Positions 9,905 through 19,952 of a stretch of 54,624 bases of DNA are shown here, in pieces. Under the pieces are notes generated by a model that saw only the letters and a program-made list of their open reading frames with translations, did not search any database and was not told where the DNA came from. Every line of letters starts with the position of its first letter. Position 1 is the first letter of the stretch. Location of the stretch: NCBI GenBank assembly GCA_016194935.1, contig JACQAO010000016.1, positions 1 through 54,624 on the forward strand. Reading direction: 5' to 3'. Origin of the DNA: Betaproteobacteria bacterium (GTDB lineage: Bacteria > Pseudomonadota > Gammaproteobacteria > Burkholderiales > Rhodocyclaceae). The translations under genes and the position numbers were made by a program.

Positions 9905-12900
9905 ATGAACGCCCCGGCGCGGACGCCGGAACCTGGATGGCCGTTGGGCATACAACTGCTGGGACTGTGTTTGTTGATCGGATTGCCGCTGGTTGTTCTG
10001 CTTGGGTATAACCTTTACCGCAACGCCGAGTACGACAAACGCCAGGCGGGCGCAGGTGCACTTTATCTGGCCCGCATCGGTGCGCAGAACACTGAATCGT
10101 TTCTGGCGGAAGCGCGCGCGATGCTCGAGACTCTCGCAAGACGCCCCTCGGTACTCGCGCTTGATCGAAAGGCATGCGATCCATTACTCGGTGATATTCC
10201 AAAGCTCTACCCGCGTTTCCGCAACGCATTGACAGTGGATCGTGACGGTAATCTGGTTTGTTCGGCAGTTACCGCGACCGCCGCGACGCCAGCCAAGCCA
10301 AATCCTGTGTATTGGTTTAATCGGGTGCGTGACAGTATGCGCTTCACCATCGGCATGCCGGCGTTGGGCTTCATCACCAAGCGCTGGGTAGTGACCCTCG
10401 CCTATCCCCTGCGCAACGCGCGCGGCGAATTCATCGGCGCGGTTGGCTTGCCGGTGGACCTGGTCGATTATCCGGTGTTGCCCACCATGACCGGCCTGCC
10501 GCCGGAAACGCTGACCGGCATTGCGAGCTATGCCGGGACGATCATTGCACGTTCTCAAGACGCGCCGAATTTTGTCGGGCGCAGCAGCCTCGATTCCCCG
10601 ATCCGGGCTGCCGCGCTCGCCACCACAAGTGGTTACATCGAAACTACCGGCATGGATGGGGTGAGCAGAGTCTACGGGTTCACGCCGATTCCCGGTAGCG
10701 AATGGTATGCGCTGGCAGGTATACCCGCGACCGTGGTCTACGCGGAATCTCGCGCAGTCGCCAGGCTCAATCTGCTGCTGGCTTTGGCGGTTCTGTCGCT
10801 GGTCTCGGTGCTCGCCTATGTCGTGGGCCGCCGTATCGAGCGACCGCTGCGCCGCATCGCGGCCACCGCAAATGCGGTCGCGGCAGGGGATCGCGCCGCC
10901 CGTGCGCCGTGTGTCGGGTCGCGCGAGGCAGTGGTGCTGGGCTCGCGCTTCAACGCCATGCTCGAGGCGCTTGATGCAAGTGATCGGCAGGTACGCGAAA
11001 CACTGGACAATATTCACCTGATCGGCGTAGGACTGGACGAGCGCGGCAACGTGACCTATTGCAACGATTACCTGCTGGAGCTAAGCGGTTGGCGGCGCGA
11101 TGAATTGCTCGGCCAAAACTGGTTCGTCACCGTCTTGCCTGATCCCGCGCCAGTGCTGGCGGTGTTCGAGCAAGGCATCCGCGAAGGAAACCTTCCGCTC
11201 CACTATGAGAACGAGATTGTCACGCGCCTGGGCGAGCATCGCCTGATTCGTTGGAATAACACCATCCTGCGTGATTCGGCGCAACAAATTCGCGGCGCCA
11301 TCAGCCTGGGTGAAGACATCACCGAATCCAGACGCGCCCAGACGGCGCTGCAGGAAAGCGAGGCGCGTTTGGGCATGGCGTTGGAGGCCACTGGAATCGG
11401 CATCTGGGACTGGGACATCACGCGCGATCAGTGGTATGCGTCGCCCACCTATTTCACCATGCTGGGATACCTGCCCGAAGCAGGCCCATCTGACCGCACA
11501 GTCTGGTTGAACCGGCTCCATCCCGATGACCGGCAGCATGTTGCCGACAAGATCGGCGACGTGCTGCGCGGTGACGATGCATCCTATGGCTACGAGGCGC
11601 GGATGCGCCGCGCCGACGGGGCCTGGCGGTGGGTCGCGGTTCTGGGCAGGGTCGTCGAGCGCGATATGCACGGCAAGGTCAGCCGCATGCGGGGAATCCG
11701 CATGGACATTACCGAACGCAAGCGGCTGGAGGAACGTAACCGCGAGCAGTTCGAAGAGCAGATACGCAGCGAAGCGCGCTACCGCCAGCTTTTCGAGTAT
11801 GCCCCGGACGGCATCCTGATTACCGATTCGGAGAGCCACTGCCTCGATGTCAATTCGAGCCTGTGCCAAATGCTGGGTTATCGGCGCGACGAGCTGATCG
11901 GGCTACACGCCTCGAACATCGTGGCCGAAACGGAGATAGAACATATCAGGCCAGCGTTGAACCAGATCAAAGCCAGGGCGGATTATCACCGGGAATGGCG
12001 ATTCCGGCGCAAGGATGGTGCGGTACTGGTGACCGATGTGAGCGCGACCCTGATGCCCGACGGCAACGTACTCGGCGTGGTGCGCGACATCACCGAGTAC
12101 AAACGGGCCAGGGCGGCGCTGGAAAAAATGCAAAACCTGCTCGCCGAGAGTGAAAGAATTGGAAAGGTCGGCGGCTGGGAGTTCGATATCGATACTCAAA
12201 AACAGACATGGACGGAAGAGGTCTACCGCATACACGAAGTGGATGACGCCTACGAGCCGACTGTGGAGCAAGGCGTCAATTTCTATACCCCCGCCTCCCG
12301 GCCAAAGATCGAGCAGGCGGTGCGAAGGGCGATCAAACATGGCGAGTCGTTTGATGTGGAGCTGGAAATCATCACCGCCAAAGGCAACTTGCGGATCGTG
12401 CATGCCATAGGCAAAACGGATATGCAACACCGCAAAGTTTTTGGTTCCTTCCAGGACATCACCGAACGCAAGCTGGCGGAAAGACTGTTGGACGGGCAGA
12501 AGCGGGTGCTGGAGCTGGTCGCGGTAAAAGCGCCGCTCCCTGATGCGCTTGCCGCTTTGACCAGCGTGATCGAGTCACAATCGCCGGGAATGCTTTGCTC
12601 CATTCTCCTGCTCGATGCCGATGGCGTGCATATCCGCCACGGCGCCGCGCCGAGCCTGCCGGAGGAGTTTATCCAGGCCGTGGATGGCTCGTCCATCGGC
12701 CCGCGCGCCGGTTCCTGCGGCACTGCTGCTTATCGCGGCGAGCAGGTCGTTGTCGAGAACATCGATACTGACCCGTTGTGGCAGGACTACCGCCACCTGG
12801 CTGAACTGCACGGCTTGCGCGCTTGCTGGTCCACCCCGATTTTTGATGCGCGCCGCCGCGTCCTCGGCACCTTCGCCATGTATTTTCTTCAGCCGGGCCG

Positions 12901-13765
12901 ACCCACCGCGAAACACCTGCAACTCATCGAGATCGCCACCCAGACCGCAGCCATCGCCATCGTCAGCAAACGAGGCGAGATGGAAATCCTGATGCTCAAT
13001 GCTGAGCTTGAACAGCGCGTGGCAGAACGCACCGCTCAGTTGGAAGCGGCGAAAATCCGGGCGGAGGCGGCCGACCGGGTCAAGTCGGCGTTTCTCGCCA
13101 CCATGTCGCACGAGTTGCGCACGCCGCTTAATTCCATCATCGGTTTCACCGGTATTTTGCAGCAGAAACTTCCCGGGCCGCTCAACGCCGAGCAGGAAAA
13201 ACAGCTCGCCATTGTGCGTAACGCCTCGCGTCATTTGCTCACGCTCATCAACGACGTGCTCGACATTTCCAAGGTGGAAGCCGGAGAACTGCATCTCGCC
13301 AGCGAGCGCGTCGATTTGCATGCCCAGATCGCCAGGCTGGGCGGGGTATTTGCAGCGCTGGCTGAACGTCGCGGCCTGGCCTTTGCGCTGGGCATTGGCA
13401 AGGGTGAGGCTATCGTTACTTGCGATGCGCGCCGCGTGGAACAGGTGCTTAACAACCTGCTCTCCAATGCGCTCAAGTTTACGCAACGGGGTAACATAGA
13501 ACTCGGTTGTGTGCGCGCAAACGATACATTCACCATCGCCGTTACCGATACCGGAGTAGGCATCAAGTCTGAGGACATGGACAAGCTGTTCCATCCTTTC
13601 AGCCAGATCGAGACCGGGTTGCCGGAGTTGCGCGAAGGCGCCGGGCTGGGTCTGGCGATTTCGAAGCATCTGGTGGAGGCAATGGGCGGCCATATATTCG
13701 CCGAAAGCGTATGGGGCAAAGGCAGCCGTTTCGTCTTCACGTTGCCCGCAGGAGGCCAGCTTTGA
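9905..13765 (+). CDS. Membrane sensor histidine kinase with Cache-like, HAMP, four PAS and GAF domains
   Basis: This 1286-residue protein has a transmembrane helix at about 18-40, a periplasmic Cache-like domain to about 280, a second helix at about 288-308 and a HAMP linker. Four PAS units follow (about 362-475, 485-610, 625-745 and 750-860), then a GAF domain (about 870-1015; GSCGTAAYRGEQVVVENI). A coiled coil, HisKA (SHELRTPLNSIIGF, His1069) and an ATPase domain (NLLSNALKFT, DTGVGI, GAGLGLAI) end it. It carries no receiver itself. The next gene, overlapping by 4 nt, is a single receiver and its obvious partner. Periplasmic sensing plus five cytosolic sensor modules suggests integration of several cues; the ligands are unknown. 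Confidence 0.93.
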   Translation: MNAPARTPEPGWPLGIQLLGLCLLIGLPLVVLLGYNLYRNAEYDKRQAGAGALYLARIGAQNTESFLAEARAMLETLARRPSVLALDRKACDPLLGDIPKLYPRFRNALTVDRDGNLVCSAVTATAATPAKPNPVYWFNRVRDSMRFTIGMPALGFITKRWVVTLAYPLRNARGEFIGAVGLPVDLVDYPVLPTMTGLPPETLTGIASYAGTIIARSQDAPNFVGRSSLDSPIRAAALATTSGYIETTGMDGVSRVYGFTPIPGSEWYALAGIPATVVYAESRAVARLNLLLALAVLSLVSVLAYVVGRRIERPLRRIAATANAVAAGDRAARAPCVGSREAVVLGSRFNAMLEALDASDRQVRETLDNIHLIGVGLDERGNVTYCNDYLLELSGWRRDELLGQNWFVTVLPDPAPVLAVFEQGIREGNLPLHYENEIVTRLGEHRLIRWNNTILRDSAQQIRGAISLGEDITESRRAQTALQESEARLGMALEATGIGIWDWDITRDQWYASPTYFTMLGYLPEAGPSDRTVWLNRLHPDDRQHVADKIGDVLRGDDASYGYEARMRRADGAWRWVAVLGRVVERDMHGKVSRMRGIRMDITERKRLEERNREQFEEQIRSEARYRQLFEYAPDGILITDSESHCLDVNSSLCQMLGYRRDELIGLHASNIVAETEIEHIRPALNQIKARADYHREWRFRRKDGAVLVTDVSATLMPDGNVLGVVRDITEYKRARAALEKMQNLLAESERIGKVGGWEFDIDTQKQTWTEEVYRIHEVDDAYEPTVEQGVNFYTPASRPKIEQAVRRAIKHGESFDVELEIITAKGNLRIVHAIGKTDMQHRKVFGSFQDITERKLAERLLDGQKRVLELVAVKAPLPDALAALTSVIESQSPGMLCSILLLDADGVHIRHGAAPSLPEEFIQAVDGSSIGPRAGSCGTAAYRGEQVVVENIDTDPLWQDYRHLAELHGLRACWSTPIFDARRRVLGTFAMYFLQPGRPTAKHLQLIEIATQTAAIAIVSKRGEMEILMLNAELEQRVAERTAQLEAAKIRAEAADRVKSAFLATMSHELRTPLNSIIGFTGILQQKLPGPLNAEQEKQLAIVRNASRHLLTLINDVLDISKVEAGELHLASERVDLHAQIARLGGVFAALAERRGLAFALGIGKGEAIVTCDARRVEQVLNNLLSNALKFTQRGNIELGCVRANDTFTIAVTDTGVGIKSEDMDKLFHPFSQIETGLPELREGAGLGLAISKHLVEAMGGHIFAESVWGKGSRFVFTLPAGGQL

Positions 13766-14157
13766 ATATTCTGGTGATCGAGGATAACGAGCAAAATCTT
13801 TACCTGACGCGCTTTCTGCTGGAGTCGCGCGGACACCGCATCGTCGAAGCGCGGGACGGACCCGCAGGCATTGCCGCAGCCCGCTCGGCGTTACCTGACG
13901 TCATCCTGCTCGACATCCAGTTGCCGCGGATGGATGGCTATGCGGTGGCGCAGGCACTGCGCGAGATAGCGTTATTCGATGCAGTGCCGATTATCGCGGT
14001 CACCTCGTATGCCATGAATGGCGACCGGGTCCGGGCGCTGGCGGCTGGATGTGACACTTACATCGAGAAGCCGATTGATCCGGATACCTTTGCGCTCAAG
14101 GTGGAAGCCGCCGCAGCCACCGCCACCGGGCGCGGAAAGCGGGAGCAAATCCCATGA
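13762..14157 (+). CDS. Single-domain response regulator (CheY/DivK-like)
   Basis: The start is taken as the TTG at 13762, because AGGAGG at 13750-13755 sits 6 nt upstream and the protein then begins exactly with the receiver beta-1 strand ([11 protein letters not shown]). The ATG at 13711 would add residues encoded by the kinase gene. The 131-residue product is one receiver with Asp51 in [13 protein letters not shown], a TSYAM switch and KPID. It overlaps the upstream kinase stop (TTGA) and the downstream kinase start (ATGA). Having no output domain, it presumably passes phosphate to an HPt or acts by protein contact. Confidence 0.88.
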   Translation: MNILVIEDNEQNLYLTRFLLESRGHRIVEARDGPAGIAAARSALPDVILLDIQLPRMDGYAVAQALREIALFDAVPIIAVTSYAMNGDRVRALAAGCDTYIEKPIDPDTFALKVEAAAATATGRGKREQIP

Positions 14158-16904
14158 CGCACATACTGCTGGTAGATGACATCGAGGAGCACAGGTATCT
14201 GCTCGAAGCTCTGCTGCAAGGCAACGGCTACCGGGTGACGGCTGCGGACAACGGGCAGGAGGCGCTCGTCGCTGCGCGCCGCGATCCGCCGGATGCCATT
14301 GTTACCGATGCGTTGATGCCCCAAATGGATGGTTTCGCCTTGTGCCGCATCTGGACGCAGGATGAGGTGCTCAAGAACATTCCATTTATTTTCTATTCCG
14401 CCACCTACACATCGCCCGAGGACCGGAAACTGGCGTTGGCGCTGGGCGCCATGCGCTACCTGGTCAAGCCGCTGGAACCCGAAGTGTTGCTCGGCGAGCT
14501 GGCCGCAGTGCTGCAAGAGTGGGCCGCACGCCCCATGCCCGGTCTTGTCTCAGCGCTGGAAGATTCAGCTTTTCTCGCTCTTTATGAAGCGGTGCTGACG
14601 CGCAAGCTGGAATCCAAACTTGTACAACTGGAAGCCGTCAACCGCAGGCTGAGCGAGAGTGAGGCGCGCTTCCGCGCCACTTTTGACCAGGCCGCAGTGG
14701 GTATCGCCCGGGTGGCGCCGGACGGCGCCTGGTTGGAGGTAAACCAAAAACTTTGCGACATCGTTGGCTACAGTCAGGAAGAATTGCTGAACGTCAGCTT
14801 CCAGGCGATTACCCATCCCGACGATCTGGCAGTGGATCTGGTGCTTATGCGCCAGATGCTGGCTGGCGAGCGCCATACCTACAGCAGGGAAAAACGCTAT
14901 TTACGCAAGCCTGGCGGGGCCGTCTGGATCAACCTCACGGTGAGACTGGTGCGCGCCACGGACGGTTCGCCTGACTATTTCATCTCGGTCATAGAGGACA
15001 TCACCGAGAAAAAGCGCATCGGCGAAGAACTGGACCGCCATCGCAACCATCTGGAAGAGTTGGTTGCGACACGCACGCGCGAGCTGGCACAGGCAAAACT
15101 GACGGCAGAGACTGCCAACGCAGCCAAGAGTGCTTTCGTCGCCAATATGAGTCACGAAATCCGCACTCCGCTCAACGCCATTCTCGGGCTCACTTATCTA
15201 TTGCAACGCGGCGCTGTCGACCCGGTGCTGATCGAGAGGGCCGGCAAAATCAAAAGCGCTTCCGAGCATTTGCTTTCGGTTATCAACGACATTCTTGATT
15301 TTTCCAAGATCGAGGCAGGCAAACTACTTTTAATGAATATCGACTTTTCGCTGGATCACATGCTTGACAACGTCATGTCGATGATTGGCCCCAGGTTGCG
15401 CGAGAAACAGCTTGAGCTCGTGATAAGCCGCGACCAGTTGCCGGCAGTGCTGAAAGGGGACGCCACCCGGCTGGCCCAGTCATTGCTCAACTACCTCTCC
15501 AACGCTGTCAAGTTCACCGAGCGCGGTGTCATCGGCGTGCGCCTCTCCAAAGTGGAAGAATCACCGGTCGACCTGCTGGTGCGCTTCGAAGTTGAGGATA
15601 CCGGCATCGGCATTTCCAACAGGCAGTTCGAGCATTTATTTGCGGCCTTTGAGCAGGCCGACGCATCCACTACTCGCCGCTTCGGCGGCACCGGGCTGGG
15701 GCTGGCGATCACCCGGCGACTGGCGCACCTGATGGATGGCGAAGTGGGCGCGCGAAGCACGCCGGGCAAGGGTAGCTGCTTCTGGTTCACCGCCCGCCTG
15801 GGCAAGAGCGACTACACGCTGGACGAATTGGCCGAGGCGCCAATGGTGTATGAGCTGTCCGTGCAGGCGTTGCATTCCGGCCACCGCATCCTGCTGGTCG
15901 AGGACAACCCCGTCAATCAGGAAGTGGCGGTGGAATTATTGACCGAAGCCGGTTTGAAAGTGGACGTTGCCAACAACGGGCGCGTGGCGCTGGAGCGGGT
16001 TCGAGCCGAGGACTTCGATCTCATCCTCATGGACATCCAGATGCCGGAAATGGATGGGCTGGAGGCGACCCGCGCCATCCGGCGGATTCCCGGTCGAGAC
16101 ATGCTGCCGATTCTTGCGATGACGGCCAATGCTTTCGACGAGGACCGCGAACACTGCATTGCTGCCGGCATGAACGATTTCGTTGCCAAACCGGTGGATC
16201 CCCAGCAGCTTTTCGGCACGCTGCTGCGCTGGTTGCCTGACAAGTCGCTGGCTGAGTCGGCGGCCGCTGTGGTGCAAACGGATGTACGCGCGTCTGCACC
16301 TGGCCCCGAGCTTTCCACCATCGCCGGACTCGACGCGGCGCTGGGTCTCAAGAGACTCAACGGCAATCTGGCCGCTTACGCACGCTTGCTGCGCCGCTAC
16401 GCCGCCACCCATGTCGATGACATGATACGACTGCGCCAGCATCTGGCCGCGCGCGAGCAGGAGGCGGCGCATCTGCTGGTGCACTCGCTCAAGGGCGCAT
16501 CCGGAAACTTGGGAGCGTCTTCCGTGCAGTATATGGCGACCGAATTGGAAGTGGCGCTACAAGCCGGCGGGGACGCGGCGTGGATCGAGGAACTGGCCGG
16601 CGGTGTGGAAACCGAATTGCAGCGCCTGACCGGTGCGATCCTCGCCGCCTTGCCGGTGGAAGTGACGCCGCCAGTTGAAGTGGACTGGCAGACAGTAAGA
16701 CAAGTCCTGGACCAACTGGAGCCATTGTTGACGGCTTCCCGCATACAGGCCAACGAAGTTTTCGAGATCAACGCCGTTCTGCTCGGGGCCGCACTCGGTT
16801 CTCCTGGCGCGGCGCTGGCTCAGCGCATCGAGAGTTTCCTCTATCCCGAGGCGCTGGAATGCATCCGCCAGGCGCGCGAGATGCACACGCAACTGGCTGG
16901 GTGA
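14154..16904 (+). CDS. Soluble hybrid histidine kinase REC-PAS-HisKA-HATPase-REC-HPt
   Basis: The 916-residue protein opens with a receiver (LLVDDIEEH, Asp52 in [12 protein letters not shown]). A PAS/PAC domain (about 165-285), a coiled coil, HisKA ([14 protein letters not shown], His334) and an ATPase domain ([25 protein letters not shown]) follow. A second receiver ([10 protein letters not shown], Asp627 in [13 protein letters not shown]) and a C-terminal HPt ([12 protein letters not shown], His777) end it. No membrane helix is present. The ATG overlaps the stop of the preceding receiver gene (ATGA). The N-terminal receiver makes the kinase a likely target of another kinase in the cluster, so it can act as a second tier of the relay. 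It is the last gene of the co-directional run. Confidence 0.93.
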   Translation: MTHILLVDDIEEHRYLLEALLQGNGYRVTAADNGQEALVAARRDPPDAIVTDALMPQMDGFALCRIWTQDEVLKNIPFIFYSATYTSPEDRKLALALGAMRYLVKPLEPEVLLGELAAVLQEWAARPMPGLVSALEDSAFLALYEAVLTRKLESKLVQLEAVNRRLSESEARFRATFDQAAVGIARVAPDGAWLEVNQKLCDIVGYSQEELLNVSFQAITHPDDLAVDLVLMRQMLAGERHTYSREKRYLRKPGGAVWINLTVRLVRATDGSPDYFISVIEDITEKKRIGEELDRHRNHLEELVATRTRELAQAKLTAETANAAKSAFVANMSHEIRTPLNAILGLTYLLQRGAVDPVLIERAGKIKSASEHLLSVINDILDFSKIEAGKLLLMNIDFSLDHMLDNVMSMIGPRLREKQLELVISRDQLPAVLKGDATRLAQSLLNYLSNAVKFTERGVIGVRLSKVEESPVDLLVRFEVEDTGIGISNRQFEHLFAAFEQADASTTRRFGGTGLGLAITRRLAHLMDGEVGARSTPGKGSCFWFTARLGKSDYTLDELAEAPMVYELSVQALHSGHRILLVEDNPVNQEVAVELLTEAGLKVDVANNGRVALERVRAEDFDLILMDIQMPEMDGLEATRAIRRIPGRDMLPILAMTANAFDEDREHCIAAGMNDFVAKPVDPQQLFGTLLRWLPDKSLAESAAAVVQTDVRASAPGPELSTIAGLDAALGLKRLNGNLAAYARLLRRYAATHVDDMIRLRQHLAAREQEAAHLLVHSLKGASGNLGASSVQYMATELEVALQAGGDAAWIEELAGGVETELQRLTGAILAALPVEVTPPVEVDWQTVRQVLDQLEPLLTASRIQANEVFEINAVLLGAALGSPGAALAQRIESFLYPEALECIRQAREMHTQLAG

Positions 16905-16906
16905 GG

Positions 16907-16934
16907 TACTGAGTACTGAGTACTGAGTACTGAG
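16907..16934. repeat. 7-bp tandem repeat (TACTGAG x4)
   Basis: Four perfect copies of TACTGAG lie head to tail directly after the hybrid kinase stop and before the convergent SulP gene. Each junction creates AGTACT. It is too short and too regular for a CRISPR array and has no terminator-like hairpin with a T run. Confidence 0.9.
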
Positions 16935-16944
16935 CCACGCGGCA

Positions 16945-19164
16945 TTAGCCGCGCAGAGCTTGAACTTCGCTGACCGTAACGCGCAATCGATCCGACAGGT
17001 TGCGCGCCAGGTGTTCGACGATAATCAGCGCCAGGCCAGGCTGCCGTTCGGCTAGCGTATCGAAGCGCTCGCGCGTGAGTACATAAACCTCAACATCGAC
17101 GAGCGCCAGCGCATCGGCCACATGCCCGCTGTCATTGAGAAAACCAATGGTACCAACGATATCGCCGGCGCCTGCGGTGGCCAGATGGTAGTTTTCTTTC
17201 TTGCCGATCGGCAAGGTTATTTTCACCGTGCCGCGTCGGATCAGAAACAACGATCCGCCCACAGCGCCCGCCTTCCATAGCCTCTTGCCGGTTTTGACAA
17301 AGCGGCTCTCCACACTGGTTTCCACCTCGGCCAGCGCTTCCGCCGAGCAGCCGGCGAAGACCGGCATGTCGCGTAAATCGAGCGCCACTGCTTCGGCCTG
17401 CGCCACCGGTATTTCAGCGGCTGTATGCGTTTCGACCCATTCCAGCGCATCGTCAAGCTGGCGAAAGGCGAACGCCTTGTTGGTGGGCCGCACCACGCCG
17501 GTATCCTTGAGAAAGCGCTTCATCTTCAGTCCGCTCGGCAAGCCCTTGGGTATGTCGCAGAACACCAGGTAGGCATTGTTTTCTTCCAGCCGGTCCTTGA
17601 TCTGTTCGAGCACATGGGTGGCGGTGACATCCAGCGATTGCACCCGGCGCATGCTGAGGATGACGTATTTGCGTGTAGCGGTTTCCGGTTCCAGCGCCGC
17701 CTGGAGCTGGCTGGCGGTGCCGAAAAACAGGCTGCCCTGCAATTCAAAAACCACCATGCCGTCGCCTTCCTGCTCCGGCAATTCCCGGTCATTGTTCAAG
17801 CGCGACCGTTTCGAAAGAATTTCACGCCCTTCGATACGATTGCGCACCACCGAACTGCGCGTCTGCTCACGGATGAACAGCAGGATGGCGAGCCCCACGC
17901 CGACGCCGGAGGCGGTAATCAGGTTGCCGAAAATCGCCACCAGGATCACCGACAGGATCACCAGGAAATCGAAGCGCGTGGAGGGGGTAAAGAAAAACGC
18001 CAGGCTGCGCCGGTCGATCATGCGAAAACCAATCACGATGAGAATGCCCGACAACGCGGCGATAGGCACCCAGGCCAGCAGCGGCGACAACAGCAAATAC
18101 GCGGCCAGCGAAAATGCACCCGTCATCAGCCCCGACAAGCGCGTTTTACCGCCGCTGGAAACATTGATCAGCGAAGCGCCCATGGTGCCGGAGCCGGGGA
18201 TTCCGCCCACCAGCGCAGAGGCGATGTTGCCCAGGCCCTGGCCGGCCAGCGTGCGGTCAGAGTCGTGATGCGAACCGGTCATCGCGTCGATCACCAGGCA
18301 GCTCTTCAAGGTGTCGATGGACAACAGCACCGCCAGCGTCAGGGCAGGGACGAACACCTTGATTGCGCTGTCCAGGCCCAGTCCGTTCAAGGCCTGCCAG
18401 TGCAGAATGACGCTCTCGCCCAGACTTTCATCGCCGTTACCCAAAGCGCCGATCAACAGCGGATTGTGCCGAGTGTCGAGCAGCGCGGGATACGGCAGTC
18501 CGAGTAACAGGTAAGCCGCGACTCCCGCCAGAAGCGCCAGGATAGGCGCAGGCACCTTGCGCGTCAGGCGGGGCATGAGGAGCATGGCAACGATCACCAC
18601 CGTGCCGACCAGCATGCTCTGCCAGATCCAGTCGGAGGGGTTGCCCAGCGCATCAAGCAGGCCGCTGCCGCCGGCAACGCCGAGAAATTTTGGAATCTGG
18701 CTGCCGATGATAATCAGGCCCACGCCGCTGAGATAGCCGCTGACCACCGGGTAGGGCATGAACTTGATCAGTTTCCCGATCCCGGCCACACCCAGCACAA
18801 TCTGCAGCAGGCCGGCCAGCAGGCCGATCATGCCGAGCAGCAACAAAGTGGTTTGCGCCGCAACGCCGTCCTGGACAAAATTAACCGCCAGTGCCGACAG
18901 CACCGCCGCTGCCGGCGCGCTGGGCGCAGTGATGAGGCGGGCGCTGCCGCCGCAAGCAGGCGCAATCAGTCCCAAAGCGGTTGCGCCGAGGATGCCCGCC
19001 AAGGCGCCCTGCGCCGCCAGGGCGCCGCCCAGGGGCGAAAAAATAATTACGCCAAAGGCAATCGCCGAAGGCAGCGCCACCAGCATCGCGGCCAGGCCGC
19101 CCCAGACATCGCCCCCGATGCCGCTACGCTGCCAGGTAGTTGTGTTTGTCATTGTTCCGGGCAT
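16945..19164 (-). CDS. SulP-family anion permease with STAS and cyclic-nucleotide-binding domains
   Basis: The first ~420 residues form a SulP/SLC26 membrane domain of many hydrophobic helices, with GSARLITAPSAPAAAVLSA and a PGSGTMGASLINVSSGGKTR segment typical of the family. A STAS domain follows (about 455-560; VVFELQGSLFFG). A cyclic-nucleotide-binding fold closes the protein (about 605-735; LFLIRRGTVKITLPIG, GDIVGTIGFLND). SulP proteins carry sulfate, bicarbonate or other anions, and the substrate here is not readable. In-frame ATGs lie at 19182, 19164 and 19152; 19164 is chosen because GGTGA precedes it by 7 nt. The gene runs convergent to the signalling cluster. The nucleotide-binding tail suggests gating by cAMP or a related ligand, which is inference. 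Confidence 0.9.
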   Translation of the reverse strand: MPGTMTNTTTWQRSGIGGDVWGGLAAMLVALPSAIAFGVIIFSPLGGALAAQGALAGILGATALGLIAPACGGSARLITAPSAPAAAVLSALAVNFVQDGVAAQTTLLLLGMIGLLAGLLQIVLGVAGIGKLIKFMPYPVVSGYLSGVGLIIIGSQIPKFLGVAGGSGLLDALGNPSDWIWQSMLVGTVVIVAMLLMPRLTRKVPAPILALLAGVAAYLLLGLPYPALLDTRHNPLLIGALGNGDESLGESVILHWQALNGLGLDSAIKVFVPALTLAVLLSIDTLKSCLVIDAMTGSHHDSDRTLAGQGLGNIASALVGGIPGSGTMGASLINVSSGGKTRLSGLMTGAFSLAAYLLLSPLLAWVPIAALSGILIVIGFRMIDRRSLAFFFTPSTRFDFLVILSVILVAIFGNLITASGVGVGLAILLFIREQTRSSVVRNRIEGREILSKRSRLNNDRELPEQEGDGMVVFELQGSLFFGTASQLQAALEPETATRKYVILSMRRVQSLDVTATHVLEQIKDRLEENNAYLVFCDIPKGLPSGLKMKRFLKDTGVVRPTNKAFAFRQLDDALEWVETHTAAEIPVAQAEAVALDLRDMPVFAGCSAEALAEVETSVESRFVKTGKRLWKAGAVGGSLFLIRRGTVKITLPIGKKENYHLATAGAGDIVGTIGFLNDSGHVADALALVDVEVYVLTRERFDTLAERQPGLALIIVEHLARNLSDRLRVTVSEVQALRG

Positions 19165-19241
19165 AAGAGTGTCACCGCGCATGCCGAAGGCTCATCGGCA
19201 GGCAGTTACTTTATCCTGTTTTTTTCGGCATGTCGTTTGAA

Positions 19242-19263
19242 ACGGGAATCCAGCAATTCCCGT
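19242..19263. promoter_or_regulatory. Perfect inverted repeat upstream of SulP and the first toxin-antitoxin pair
   Basis: ACGGGAAT (19242-19249) and ATTCCCGT (19256-19263) are perfect 8-bp arms around a 6-nt centre. The element lies between the divergent SulP and antitoxin genes, right next to the antitoxin -35 box. No T run follows on either strand, so an operator is likelier than a terminator. Confidence 0.5.
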
Positions 19264-19264
19264 C

Positions 19265-19301
19265 TTGTGTGAGGACTGTTAATGGACTATATTCAGTCCT
19301 C
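19265..19301 (+). promoter_or_regulatory. Promoter and probable operator of the Phd/YefM-RelE/ParE-type module
   Basis: TTGTGT (19265-19270) and TATATT (19288-19293) are spaced by 17 nt. Perfect 8-bp inverted arms GAGGACTG (19271-19278) and CAGTCCTC (19294-19301) enclose the -10 box exactly. A dimeric antitoxin bound there would block RNA polymerase, the usual autoregulation of such modules. The first toxin-antitoxin gene starts 29 nt downstream. Confidence 0.65.
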
Positions 19302-19329
19302 GGTAACCAGTAACCATCATGGAGCGACC

Positions 19330-19605
19330 ATGCGCTATTCATCCCAAGTTAAACCAATCAGCTATCTAAAAGCCAATGCCGCCGAAGTGCTACTACAGTT
19401 GGCGGAAAAGCGCGAACCCCTGGTCATTACCCAAAATGGCGAAGCCAAGGCGGTTATCCAGGATGTGATTTCTTATGAGGAAGCACAGGAAACTTTGGCT
19501 CTTCTGAAAATACTGGCGCTCGGCAACCGCGAAGTTGAAGCAGGCAGGGTTAAACCGATTGCTGAAGTTGTGAAGCGGCTGCGCGCCAAAAAAACGCCTG
19601 ACTGA
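19330..19605 (+). CDS. Phd/YefM-family antitoxin
   Basis: The ATG at 19330 follows GGAG (19321-19324), which favours it over the in-frame ATG at 19282. The 91-residue product has the YefM/Phd N-terminal DNA-binding fold (VKPISYLKANAAEVLLQL, EPLVITQNGEAKAVIQDV). Its C-terminal tail is charged and helical and would wrap the toxin. The toxin gene begins at 19605, overlapping the stop by one base (TGATG), as in co-translated toxin-antitoxin pairs. It should repress its own promoter through the inverted repeat just upstream. Confidence 0.9.
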   Translation: MRYSSQVKPISYLKANAAEVLLQLAEKREPLVITQNGEAKAVIQDVISYEEAQETLALLKILALGNREVEAGRVKPIAEVVKRLRAKKTPD

Positions 19606-19931
19606 TGCGCTACCAGATACTGCTTACGGCGGGAGCGGAGAGAGACCTTGAAGAACTGCACGCCCATATCGCGGAACACGATTCACCGGGCAAAGCTGAC
19701 TATGTGCTGGATAGATTGATGCAGGCCGCCGGGCGCCTGTCCGCTTTTCCGGAGCGAGGCTCCCATCCGCGGGAATTATTGGCGCTGGGCATCCGCGAGT
19801 ATCGCCAGTCATTCTTCAAGCCGTACCGAATCATCTATCGGGTGACCGGAAAACAAGTGATCGTTTTCCTGATCGCCGACGGCAGGCGGGACATGCAGTC
19901 ATTGCTGGCACGTCGCCTGCTGGGAGCATAG
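19605..19931 (+). CDS. RelE/ParE-superfamily toxin
   Basis: This 108-residue basic protein shows the ParE/RelE pattern: AERDLEELHAHIAE near the start, a helix through YVLDRLMQAAGRLSAFPERG, then EYRQSFFKPYRIIYRV and VIVFLIADGRRD. The ribosome-dependent RelE and gyrase-targeting ParE branches share this fold, and the sequence alone does not settle the target. HPRELLALGIREYRQ resembles the ParE side. It is translationally coupled to the antitoxin and appears intact. Confidence 0.88.
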   Translation: MRYQILLTAGAERDLEELHAHIAEHDSPGKADYVLDRLMQAAGRLSAFPERGSHPRELLALGIREYRQSFFKPYRIIYRVTGKQVIVFLIADGRRDMQSLLARRLLGA

Positions 19932-19952
19932 CCCGTCATTTGGTTTCTTGCG

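Noticed and set aside
12575-13693. Long minus-strand open frame (372 codons) opposite the GAF/HisKA part of the large kinase
   Set aside because: It is antisense to clear GAF and HisKA motifs, has a His/Arg/Gln-rich composition typical of high-GC shadow frames and no ribosome site.
17425-18507. Plus-strand open frame of 360 codons within the SulP gene
   Set aside because: It is antisense to a transporter with unmistakable family motifs; the composition is Gln/His/Arg-rich without domains.
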